DNA from: Paramacrobiotus richtersi
Lineage: Eukaryota > Tardigrada > Eutardigrada > Parachela > Macrobiotidae
NCBI GenBank assembly: GCA_034698045.1
Contig: JAQGAU010000121.1
Location: 1-39,211, forward strand
Reading direction: 5' to 3'
DNA: 39,211 bases
Shown: piece by piece, positions 1 to 9,901 of the stretch
Position numbering within the stretch: the first letter of the stretch is position 1
Layout: each line of letters starts with the position of its first letter
The notes under the pieces: generated by a model
Databases searched by the model: none
What the model saw: only the letters and a program-made list of their open reading frames with translations
Told to the model about the DNA's origin: nothing
Position numbers and translations under genes: made by a program

Positions 1-2
1 AC

Positions 3-1929
3 CAAACGGCCCGTGCCCGAGGAAGCTCGATATATTTGCAAGATAATAAAGTAGTGCATATGCTACCGCATGCAATAATTGAACAGTGTTCCCTTGTTCC
101 CGGAAAAGAACGCTTTGCCGTTTCCGTCAAATACGAAATGAGCGAAAGCGGAAAGATTATTAATACGTCAGATTTCTTCAAATCGGTTATTCGTTGTCGC
201 GCTAGGCTGTCTTACCAACAGGCGCAGGTAATGTGAGCGAAATGCTGGTGTTCGCGATACAGAGATCTAATGTATCTGTATGTACATGGTTACGTACTTC
301 ACTACGTGTTCGATACAATACGTTTAGGAAAAGTACAGGTTGTGTTCATAACTTCTAAATGAAATATTTGTGACTACTGTAAAATTACCGGAATTTATTT
401 ATCAATACATTGCTTATTTTCTATCTTAAACTGTGTAATAACTGTAGGATATTATCGACGGAGACTTTAATGACATGAAATGGGACTTTGGTAAAGGGAA
501 TGTTGGTAACGATGAAAGACTGACTATTGCTGAAAGCATCCGTCATCTGAATGCAGTAACTCAAGCGCATCGAGTTACGCGTTTACTAAGAGGTAAGCAG
601 CAATCAAACGAAATCAGTTATAATCCTAGTTATTGCTGCTTTCATTCGGTGCGAAGAAGTTTCATTTTACAGATCAAGCTGTGAACCTAGGCAACTGTAA
701 ACCTGTCAATTTGTATCGATTCGATTTGAACACTGATGGGACTATCGTCATGACGGAGGAACTGGACAGGCAATACCAGAGTCAAGAGTAAGTTGAGTAA
801 CACATTCTCAGGATGTTGCATTGAACAGATGAGATTACGCTGCCATTGTTTCTTAAATTTTTAGGATGGTCGAAGAGCTGGCTGTATTAACTAATCAAAC
901 AGCAGCGGAAGTAATCGCAAAGGTATGAACAGTTTCAAGCGCAACTGACCTATCTGACAAATGAATTTGATATAGAAATTTCCAAACCATGCACTTCTTT
1001 GTCAACACCCGGAACCACTTTCGGACGCTATGCATCTGCTGAAGAAAAACTTTAAATTGATTGGGGTGCATCTTACTGATACTTCCCGGGCTAGCATACG
1101 ACGGCTCTTGGAACGCCAGGATGGAGAGTCAAGATTAGCGACCATCAGAGCCATGCTTATCAAGACCATGAGGAGCGGCCAGTATGTTCAGTCGGGAGAA
1201 GGTGACTGTTCCCATTATGCTCTTGGTAAGATTCGATGCAGTTCTTGGATCTTCAGAACATTCGAAAAAATTGTCAAACGAAACATCTGTCTATACATTT
1301 AAGACTCGCATTCAGTTGGAAAACGGGGATAGGGTCATGATCGTTGCTTTTTTATCAAGGTATGGAACGATATACAACGTACCGCGACCTCGCCGATTCG
1401 TCGCTATGCGGACATTGTTGTACATCGCATGCTGTTCAGCGATGTTCCCATACCGGCACTGGAGAAAATTATCGACACTTGCAACAACCGCGAAACGGCC
1501 GTGTCCCACTGTAAGAGCGAGAGCTGGAACCTATTCATGGGATTCTACTTGAAGCAACAAGGGCCTCTGCATGAACCGGCAGTGGTTGTGGGAATGTACC
1601 CCACAGATTTCACGGTCGACGTACTTGTCTTACGCTTCGCGCTGCGCAAAAGGATTTCGCTCGGGAATGGTGTAAGATGGAGAGACAAAAGTATCGTCAA
1701 CTGTCTTCACCGACTGGATGTTGCAACTGGTAAACAGACGTTCTGCATTCAATGGGCATCCGGGAAAAGCAGAACCATAGCTGTCTGGGATGAAGTAAAC
1801 GTGAAGTTAGAAGCGGCTCAAGAGGGTGATCCTCGAAATATTAAAGTATGGCTTCGAATGGTTGAACAGAATATGCAATCGGTTACAATGCGGTGTCGCT
1901 GTGTAATAAACGAGGCGTTTCTGTCATAA
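3..1929 (+). pseudogene. DIS3L2-like 3'-5' exoribonuclease, copy 1 (5' end outside window, frameshifted last exon)
   Basis: This is the 3' half of an RNase II/RNB-family exonuclease. It enters the window inside the RNB domain and ends with the S1-like domain. The exons I read are 3-227, 448-592, 673-787, 865-922, 976-1225 and 1360-1929; the lengths 145, 115, 58 and 250 nt and their phases equal those of the second copy at 10398-14389. RNB landmarks visible are GSSIYLQDNKVVHMLP, HYALG and TSPIRRYADIVVHR. The last exon carries a 4-nt insertion (around 1378-1382) relative to copy 2, just before the TSPIRRYAD codons. From the normal acceptor at 1359/1360 the frame then runs into a stop, while the S1-domain frame stays open to 1929. 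No alternative donor or acceptor that restores the phase is visible. The tail after KVW is also longer and unlike copy 2. I call it a pseudogene or frame-disrupted paralogue; an assembly error is the alternative. The family degrades oligouridylated RNA in the cytoplasm. Confidence 0.7.
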
Positions 1930-2738
1930 CTAGGTCAGTTTGATGGACCACTAAGGGTTTCCACTATGGCTGACAGGACCCCAAAGCACCACGAAGAACG
2001 CTATCTTACCAATTCCTATGAAGTACGAAGCCAATAAGAAAGAAACGTCAGTCTGCGAATCCTCGTAATTCTTGCATAATTGTACTGGATTCTGGATTCG
2101 TTGAAAGCTGCCAAAACCTTCGTCGTTACGCTTGATGAGTTTAGTCTTGGATTCGGAACACATTTTAGTCCACATGTAGTCTGATTAGGAAGCCTTAGTT
2201 TAGGTCGACATCAATTCACATCAATTCCATGTTTTAGAGTAGCTGGTTATTTTTTACGGTGTACGCATTTATTTTATATTAATGCGGATCTTTATCGTTC
2301 ATTATCAGTCTACTCGTTCAATGTATTTTGACGGATATAATTAACGATTACATATGGGAATATCCAAAACGAGCTGAACCCTTCTGCACCCTAGTGAATA
2401 TCTGGCTCAAGTTTATTCATTAAATTCTAAGTGTTCCAATGGGTCGTATACCTACACACAGTTACTTATTGCTGATCTTGACTAATAGTGACTTTAGGTG
2501 TCCCCGGCTGCATCAGTTTTCACATAAAATATGACCCGTGCTGGTCGGGTCAAACTTTTTCTAACAACCCATATACGGTACTCAAGCTTGACTAACGTTG
2601 AACCAAGTCGAGTACTGAACGGTAACGATTTTTGAAGAGAAAAACATATATCTATCTGCAAGGCAAAAAACTAACACAGTGATTAGTGGAAAGTGCCATA
2701 GACCATTTACAACTTTGTTTGTACTTCAACGAAACGAT
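1930..2738. other. Intergenic; duplicated 3' flank of the DIS3L2-like copy
   Basis: I see no convincing gene here. Stretches around 2055-2100, 2260-2300 and 2420-2440 resemble 14570-14620, 14735-14765 and 14870-14895 in the same order downstream of copy 2. The duplication therefore covers non-coding flank up to about 2530. A minus-strand AATAAA (forward TTTATT, 2412-2417) could serve the convergent polymerase gene. Confidence 0.5.
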
Positions 2739-2861
2739 TCAGTGGTCCGCATCTCCCAATCGATCCAGTGCAGTGGTGGCGCTATGTCCTTGTGCAGGTG
2801 TAGCAACGGGCGGGTCCATCTCCAGAAAAGGCGACATTTGTTTGAAGTACTCCGACAGAAA
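2739..2861 (-). CDS. Candidate 3' coding exon, possibly last exon of the polymerase gene
   Basis: On the minus strand an acceptor (GGAGTTATTCCAG) is followed by a 123-nt open frame of 40 codons ending in TGA. It begins FLSEYFKQMSPFLEMD and continues with a Pro/Ala/Thr-rich tail that looks like real protein. It lies about 180 bases beyond the end of the polymerase ORF at 3037. The polymerase frame offers possible donors in the matching phase (for example after the codons for GEVLTK). The strong donor GTGAGT near 3042 would instead put this exon in another frame, which is also open. I cannot decide which join is used, or whether it is coding at all. Confidence 0.3.
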   Translation of the reverse strand, partial: FLSEYFKQMSPFLEMDPPVATPAQGHSATTALDRLGDADH

Positions 2862-3036
2862 CTGGAATAACTCCCTAAACGTTAAGAGTACATTCACTTT
2901 CACTGTTACAGCTCACTATCTCACGTGAGATGTTCACTCGAAATTAATAAATACTTCTGCTGCAGCAATCGATAGTAATGCAACCACGAAAACCCTTCAT
3001 TACAGTCAGCCTAACAGCATACAGAAGTTGCAGAAC

Positions 3037-5078
3037 TCACGTTATATAAGGACGCTTATCATGAGATGACAAGAAGATGTACAGACTCTCGGACGTCCAG
3101 GTTTTGGTGACACTCGTCACGGTAAAGTGTAGCGGGTCAATCTGAACCTTTGTCAACACTTCCCCCACTTGGCATTCAAGACTCCAATCAGCGATCTGCA
3201 GCGACGGTGCCGTCCTTCCCAGCGATTTACGCGCTTTGCGTCTTGTTGCGTATCCCCACGTTTTATACTGCAGTCTACAGTTAAACTCCTCAAGTATGGG
3301 CCCTATTTGCGTGAACCTGGGAGCCCTGAATGCATCCTCGCTAGGCGTTATACAATCACACTTGAAGAATTCCTGCAGCATGCGTTTCACCATGTTCGGA
3401 ATTCTGGGCAGTGCTACCGAACTGCTTGCTAAGGAGATAGTCACCCTTGGTTCGCATTTCGGACCGCTATTCAAAAGATTGACAACATTCAGCGGCTCGT
3501 CGCCCAGTTTTGTTGATTCTTCTGCAAGGCACTCGAGAAAGTTCAAGAAAGTTCTCACTTTAACACTTTTTGTAACGTTGTGTGGCAAATCAAAAGGATC
3601 TTGCAAATTGATGTGACGGTATTTGAAACTCAGCCTCTGCTCAAGTGTTAAATTATCCGCGAAACCCTCAATCGGTACAGCTTTTCCCGACCATGCACAC
3701 AAGACCATGTTGCGGAAGTTAAAGATGGAGAAGCGCTCAAAAAATTCCACAAGCAAACTGTCTGAAAATTTGGAGAAAAAAGGTTAGATACTTGCTTGCA
3801 CATTGGATTTTCTATGTGTACCTTCGGACTGCGAATTTGTAGATTTTGGTAGCTGCTGTGCCAGTGTCGTCAGCCTCTTTGGTGACAAATCAAAACTAAA
3901 AGCACCGGTTTTTGACCGGAAGCCTTTGAGTACGTTTCGCGACTGTACCAGCTGTACGATGTCTTTTGGAGGTAGGAGAACTGGTGGATTAGTGTTGCAG
4001 AGGAAGAATATTAGCAGAAGCGACAGCGCGTATTTCGTAAAACCGTTAGGGCCAGTTAAGTTTTTTGTATCAGCCCAGTGGCGAAGGACAAACACCAAGG
4101 GACGGACTCGAGGATCCAAGTAACTGTATAATGCCAGCATACCGGTGTTTTGAAAGATCAGTCTACAAGGAGACATGTTGGTTGTAAGAGCTTTCGTAAC
4201 TGTACAGATAGATAACAAGTGCATGGTTCAACAGACTGTGCTGAATATACGGTATTACATATACACCATTCGTACTGCAATCAGTACATATAGCATCGAT
4301 GCTGATGAGCGATCTGTAATATATGTGAATTTTTAGCGAAGTTTTGTACATATTTCCATACCACTGCGCAAAACAGATACTTAAAAAAATTCAGATAATC
4401 ACGTTTTATGAAATTTTGCTGTTCTGAAGTTTATAATAGAAATATTGATGTTACTGAGTGAGGCACAAAAGAAACTACAGCACCAGGTTCATGCACAGAA
4501 ACGATCTGCCAAAATGTTAAATCGCGCCTACTTGCTAGTGAAGGACACATCCACACCGAGATTACTGGGCCCGTGATGCATTTTCAGAATCGGTGTACGG
4601 GCTTCTGGAATGCAGATCACTTTGACCCAACCCAAATCTGTTGCAACATACTCCATAAGTTTTCCCATCAGGTTCAAGATATCCTTGAGCCGCATGTCGC
4701 ACAGTTCCCCTGTTTCATACTTGCAATGGTACAGTTGATTGATGTAATTGAAATAATACGTCACGGGTAGACCTCGTGGCTGGAAATCAGCGATATGCGA
4801 AGATTAGCACAGAATTATTTATTGTAGACCGAAAACTTTATGCGTCCTACCGTGTGTGTGCTCGTGCCGGCTGCGCTCAAATTCAAGTCTAGAAAACAGT
4901 CAATATCCGAGCCACGGATCCCGAATGTGTTTACCGACGAGCCAAATAGTCGAACAGAACAATGCCGAAATATTCTGCGGAACGAAATTTCAAGCCGGTG
5001 CCGTATGGATTCGCGAAAGCCGTATTCCTGAGGACCAAGTTGAGTTTCTTCCACCAACAGCTGCATCTGGTCGTTCGC
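3037..5078 (-). CDS. Non-canonical poly(A)/terminal uridylyl polymerase (MTPAP/TUT1 type), 5' exon(s) not found
   Basis: A DNA polymerase beta-type nucleotidyltransferase that adds A or U tails to RNA 3' ends. Minus-strand exons: 4851-5078, 4536-4779, 3822-4199 and 3037-3761, which give 524 codons with consistent phases. The catalytic core has FGSSVNTFG followed by SDIDCFLDL (Asp pair 58/60 of the visible protein) and a third Asp in LGVDVSFT. The central domain has LDPRVRPLVFVLRHWA and FTKYALSLLLIFFL, and the PAP-associated domain has NLQDPFDLPHNVTKSV. Overall order and spacing best match MTPAP as I remember it. MTPAP has Leu where this protein has His (codon 3580-3582), and that His is the UTP-selecting residue in Cid1 and TUTs. 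The 4536-4779 exon seems to use a GC donor (GCAAGT). The exon at 5078 starts at an acceptor, so an upstream N-terminal exon (RNA-binding or targeting region) is missing from my model. The gene is convergent with DIS3L2-like copy 1. Confidence 0.85.
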
Positions 5079-6068
5079 CTACAAAGAGGAAGAGGTAACA
5101 GCCGTGAACTTAGTGTGGGGCAGCAAACTGGCGTCCCAAATTTCGAGGAAAAAACGAAAAAAGGGTTTTCTCGAAAGGCACAGTTTTACGTCCTTTTAGC
5201 AGAAAAGTATGTTTTCAAGGAAAGACGGCCAGATGTTCAGGTAATGTAACGCTTACGAAAAAAATGGGGAAAACTTCAACTTGGTGAGCATTGTGTCCTT
5301 TGGACACTGTTTTCGTTCAGCCCTGCTTCCGGTCAAACGTCGGATACTACCAGAAGTTGTCCGTTGATTCGGACTAATTTTGTATTGCGTTTTTAATCAT
5401 ACGATAATACCAAAGTCAGACAAAAGCATTTAATGTTACTTATGTTATCCTTGTTTCGATCAGACCGACCTTCCTAATAGTTTTCTTATTTCAGCTCGCT
5501 CCAGGTCGGGCATTCCTGATCTCAAACGAAATATCCAGTTTTCGCGTTTTGTTATTTTATCTTGAGCTGCTTCTGGTCAAACATTCGCCAGTAACAAAAC
5601 AGTTAGTTAGTTTTGTTTTGCTTTGCTTCGGACATGCAAATTATCATGACTGAAGAATCGCAAAAGTCCTCGTTTATCATCACCTGATATTGTGAATGTG
5701 TAATATTGAATGCTTGCATATGTAACTTTTCTGTACAAAAGTAAGTACGAACGCGCGTAACAGCGATCTCTGTCCCATAAAAGCTGATCGTTCAGAACAA
5801 AGAGAATAATGATAATATTTCGCTAAAGGTCGATGAGTTAATAGTGATTGCGTATAAAATGTTTGTGCAGTTGTTATGCTTTTTATATATAAAAAATTTA
5901 TAGTGTAGTATTATTCTGACGATTCAGCATTTTGTGTTATATTGTTCCGTTGATTAGTGCGAGGCTGGATGGACTTAATTTTGTGCTTTTAAGCATTTCT
6001 GTGCATCCAGGTGCCGACATGGCAAACAAACAGTTTTACTTCTAACATCTTGCACTGATTCGGAAGGA

Positions 6069-6345
6069 TATGGATGTTCGGGCTAATTTTATTAATTTAT
6101 GGATATTGGGCAAAATAATCACATCTTCTGAGCGTTTTCCGGATTTATTGCAGCATTTTCTGCCTGTGCCACGGATAGTCAACACTGCATCTTCCAAACG
6201 ACTATGAATGTTCTGCCTAGTTTCATTTCAGTAATTTTCTAGGGACATTGGGCAAAATAATCACATCTTCTGAGCGTTTTCCGAATTTATTGCAGCATTT
6301 TCTGTCTGTGTCACTGGATAAACCGTCAACACTGCATCGATCACA
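6069..6345. repeat. Two-copy tandem repeat, unit about 142 bp
   Basis: The block ATTGGGCAAAATAATCACAT at 6105 recurs at 6247. Both copies continue through TCTTCTGAGCGTTTTCC, TTATTGCAGCATTTTCTG and GTCAACACTGCATC. The preceding 35 bases (TATGGATGTTC versus TATGAATGTTC) are also related, so the unit is about 142 bp. The copies differ by scattered substitutions and a small indel. Confidence 0.8.
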
Positions 6346-6367
6346 GACGAAACACTGCATTTCTAGG

Positions 6368-6450
6368 TAGTTCAACGGTGTAATCGGTACACATAGTAAT
6401 TAATTTATCTGCGCTCATTGTGGCGGGTTCGAGCCTTTGGACGCAGATCT
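6368..6450 (+). repeat. tRNA-like (SINE head or tRNA relic) with A and B boxes
   Basis: TAGTTCAACGG, just after 6368, fits the Pol III A box, and GGTTCGAGCC, about 56 bases downstream, is a textbook B box. A partial D stem (GTTC/GTAC) can be drawn. The T stem and acceptor stem do not pair well and no clear anticodon arm is present, so this is not a functional tRNA gene. A tRNA-derived SINE head or tRNA pseudogene is likeliest. Confidence 0.35.
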
Positions 6451-7231
6451 GGTTTTCTGGTGCAATGGGCATTGCGTTTGTTTTTTAGTCCTCGTTTTCG
6501 CTAAAACGTTGACGTACCGAAAAGGTTTTTTCTTTGCCGGTTTGATATATGTGCCGGTTACTGGACAGTTAAGTTACATAGTTTACAACTTCGATTAATT
6601 TCTCTCCAAGCAACGGTATATTATTACGGTCGGGTTTGTCCTTTACAGTAACTTTTGCGGTAAGAATTACAACTCACCGAGATTTGAAGTATGTGTACTG
6701 TGCCGGGTCAGACTTTCATTTAATTAAAAGATCATGTGACCCCGTTTTCGACTATGGCCGACCTAGTGGTGTTGTCGGTTTTGCTTGATTTGGTTTGTTT
6801 TTTTAAGGTTTTTGACCCTGAGGTCCGTATTATAGATCTTTGATTGATAATGCCATGCGACACGACATTTTGCAGAAAAAATAAGGCAAAGGAACTTGAC
6901 TCGAACGAATGGGCGAGAGCTTTAATTTCTGGATAAATATCCAGGCAAAACACTGGATACGGTGACAGACTCAGCGCAGAGGACATTATTGCCGGCTGCA
7001 TACGCGACTTCGTTAACTATAAATAACTAAAGCGACAACAGTTACTAGTAAGTGGATAGCTTGCTAACCTTACCGCTAATGCTCTCACGCTATCTGAGCA
7101 AAACTGGGGGAAACGGTCACTAAATCGCGGTTTCCGTGCTGGAATAATGCTGTAATCAAACGAATCAAAAAAAGTAATTGTGTTTAAGCAGATTAGAACT
7201 AGCTAGATGGGAATTTCTTACATTATAATTA

Positions 7232-8018
7232 GGGTGCCACTACAGGCACCCCCATACACACCGTTTTACTATAGGCACTCCCATTGCACCCCGAATCATT
7301 ATAGGCACCCCTTTTAAATTCCGGATAACTGTAACGAATACCGCTGCTACCATGTTTATTGTAATAAAATAGTGACCTTCATGAATATATGCACTACAGT
7401 AAACTGGTACTTCGCGTAGCTCGGTATTACGTGATGCCGTCTACTTTGCTTCGCACTAGTTGAAAATGAGTTGCAGATCGCCATCTTCTGTATCTGTACT
7501 AAGTTATTAATGACTCTGTAGTAAATTTCTCAGCAGATCTAGACATAACCGAAAACGACCTACAGCAGAACGGTCGTGAAGACGCTGAGCTGACATATCC
7601 AGAAATCGACGCCAATCAAGATCTAAAGGGCTAATGTGCACCATTTTGGAAGTTCGACGCCAACTTCAAGCGTTTTCAGCAGAAACTAATCAGTTGTATC
7701 CCGCTCTGGATCCTTGCCAAAAGGGCATCCAGATTTATGAACTCAGAAGTTTAAAAAGGATGTAGACTGTAGATTTTAGACTACTGTCAAGCAGGGAACA
7801 GCACAAACAACTTGGAGACGTATCATTCGACCGGAAATTTGGCAGTGTTAGACAGTTTCGGCGTTACCGGTGGAAGGAAGAATATTTACATTTATATGTA
7901 TGTATTTATAAACAATCAGAAGGGATGCCTATCTTAAATGAGCAGATGAATGCGTCTAATTAATTAATTCAAAAGGGGTGCCTATAGTAAACGGGGGTGA
8001 AAAAGGGTGCCTATAGCG
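7232..8018. mobile_element. Putative non-autonomous DNA element with composite inverted repeats
   Basis: The left end has three copies of a GGCACCC-type motif: a perfect hairpin GGGTGCC-ACTACA-GGCACCC at 7232-7251, TATAGGCACTCCC near 7270, and ATAGGCACCCCTTTTAAATT at 7301-7320. The right end holds the reverse complements: AAAAGGGGTGCCTATAGTAA near 7971 and AGGGTGCCTATAGCG near 8004. The inner arms match at 19 of 20 bases. About 650 bp lie between with no coding ORF. TAATTA lies outside both ends but is itself palindromic, so a target-site duplication is not proven. This looks like a MITE or foldback element. Confidence 0.55.
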
Positions 8019-8214
8019 ATTTTCTTTTAATTATGGTACCAGTATTGGGAAGGTTATGCAGTTGATTCGAAGTTTACGAATGAGTGTAAAAATCATCGTA
8101 AACTGTAGCGTATATCTTTGCACTTTAACCACCCACGGAATAAAGTATCTCTTACTGTTGCTTTTTCAGCAAACCATCGCAACAAAATAGAATATCATCG
8201 ATGACACGATATCC

Positions 8215-8529
8215 TTACTTTTCTCCAAGAGTAGATGTTGATGGTTCGGAGGTTTGACTCTCTCCGGTGGATTCCGCTTTCGTTTGTAAAGACGTTGTAT
8301 CGTTGTTAACATTCTCCAATAACGCCAGTGCCTTTTCAGCAGCGTTGGCTTTTGCTCGTTTTTTACTTGGTCCCGATCCAGTGATACCATGTCCAGCAAA
8401 GCTGACGCGCACTGTGAACCCTTGTTGTCCTGCAACCCGTATTCCAACACTGAAATCAGGAACAACCATTCCTCGTAATCGACAGGCGTTAATCAATTTC
8501 CCGACAAGATCTTCCTTGACTTGCTCCAT
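8215..8529 (-). CDS. Small single double-stranded RNA-binding domain protein
   Basis: A 104-residue protein starting at an ATG with a good context (ACAAATGG). Residues about 6-73 form one dsRBD: helix 1 with DLVGKLINACRLRGMVVPDF, beta strands with FTVRVSFAG, and the RNA-contacting C-terminal helix with GSGPSKKRAKANAAEKALAL. A Ser/Thr/Glu-rich tail follows. The family binds A-form dsRNA without sequence preference, usually as partner or regulatory modules. It is clearly paralogous to the two dsRBDs at 16788-17250, with the same LVGKLI-AC--RGM-VP-F framework. The frame ends at AAG TAA, and that position is also a good donor (AA/GTAAGG). The visible ORF may therefore be only a first exon whose downstream part lies near or was displaced by the inverted-repeat element at 7232-8018. 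Confidence 0.85.
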   Translation of the reverse strand: MEQVKEDLVGKLINACRLRGMVVPDFSVGIRVAGQQGFTVRVSFAGHGITGSGPSKKRAKANAAEKALALLENVNNDTTSLQTKAESTGESQTSEPSTSTLGEK

Positions 8530-9702
8530 TTGTTACGAGTTTATGATGGGCAGACTACGAAATAGTGTAGATGACTTTCCACACTATTAGTGTGCAATGA
8601 AACTGGAAGGGCTCGTTAACCTTCAGAACTTTAGGTAATGTATTGTTGTGATACAGTGACGCGTTACTATATCAGTCTACCGATGTCTTAATCGAAGCGT
8701 TTCTAAGACGGCTGAGAAGTGTACGACAGTGTTTGTGTTTTCCACACAACCAGTTCCCGGTGTTTTAAATGAACAGCCGCTTGTCCCGTGTCAAAGATGT
8801 GCTTTGCTTGCGGCATTCCGTGATTCATTGGTCTGTATAAGAACTCGTACCATCTAATGTAAGAATACAGTGCAGCAGTCGTATGTGTTATGAATAATTA
8901 GTAATAATGACAAGTTTCTGACACTTCTGCATCTGTATAGTACTAGTCTACAACGCTGCCATAATTGTCACCGTAAAAAACAAATTACGGAAGCTCGTAA
9001 GAACAGCGCAACGCGGTTTGTTTGGTGCAATACCGGCGCTAGTTCAAGATGTTGATTAACTAGCTGTATACCGACTTTTATGTTCCAATTTCTTATTAAT
9101 GATGCACCGTGAATCCATCAATATATACAGCTGTGACTAATCCGGAAAAATCGAAGTACAACTGGAATGCTGATACAGGACGCATAATAATATTTCTTAA
9201 GCGTGTAGCTCTTAATTTGTCTGCTTGTCAAACGTTGATAATATCAAGCCCGGTAAATATGCAATACGATGGCTCGCACACTTCACGATGTAGAACACGT
9301 GTTTTCCCCACGGCACTGCGAATTGGACTAGACAGCTTTTTTGGAAGCTGACATGTATGCCGGTTAATCTCTCCATTGACTAAATGTGGAAAGTACTTTT
9401 GCACTACCCGGAGGTTACTCGCAGTCGGGGTACTGTTCCATGTTTCCGGTTTGGCATGGACGTGGCCCGGACTATAACCGAGTCAGCCAGTCAACATATT
9501 ATTATGTATATTTAAGAATGTATCTTTAACGGCAAGGTGATATGGCAGTGGTGGCGCTTAAAATTTCTGTAAGGCAGGAAGGTTACTGTTCAAAACTAAC
9601 ACCGAATTCGAAAGAACTGGTACCATTCGTATTCTACGAAAGTGCCTTAGTACAGTCGTTGGGCGAGGTAAATTTACATCCCACTACAGTGTGCCAATAC
9701 TA

Positions 9703-9740
9703 ACGCCGCGTTCAAACGCGGCGTGGGGAAATTTCCCCAC
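9703..9740. repeat. Two overlapping perfect palindromes
   Basis: ACGCCGCGTT-CA-AACGCGGCGT (9703-9724) is a perfect 10-bp stem with a 2-nt loop. It overlaps GTGGGGAAATTTCCCCAC (9723-9740), a perfect 18-bp palindrome. CACT-AC-AGTG lies just upstream at 9682-9691. The function is unknown; cruciform-forming transposon ends or a structured RNA are possible. Confidence 0.8.
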
Positions 9741-9885
9741 AAAATATAAAAACTTCAGCCTTTATTGCGTTTTTGATCTTGCTATGCTTGTCACATTTCA
9801 AGCACGCAGGCTTGATCAAAAGATCACGTATAACAAATTACGTACAACGGTGTAAGGCTGCTTTTGATGCAGCGGCAATTTGCTA

Positions 9886-9901
9886 GTACAGTACACTGTA
9901 C
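9886..9901. repeat. Perfect palindrome GTACAGTACACTGTAC
   Basis: Seven-base arms with a 2-base centre. It is part of the palindrome-rich stretch upstream of the DIS3L2-like gene. Confidence 0.7.

Larger units (their letters stand above)
5079..8214. other. Gene-poor intergenic region
   Basis: I find no coding exon I can defend. The region holds degenerate short repeats (a CTGCTTCCGGTCAAAC-like module near 5320 and again near 5568), a 142-bp tandem duplication, a tRNA-like relic and a composite inverted-repeat element, listed separately. The 5' exon(s) of the polymerase should lie in its left part. Confidence 0.5.

Noticed and set aside
2686-2928. 80-codon plus-strand frame
   Set aside because: No recognisable features; the minus-strand frame at 2739-2861 has an acceptor and more natural composition.
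3236-3616. Plus-strand frame of 126 codons
   Set aside because: Antisense shadow of the polymerase exon, which has a clear PAP-associated domain on the minus strand.
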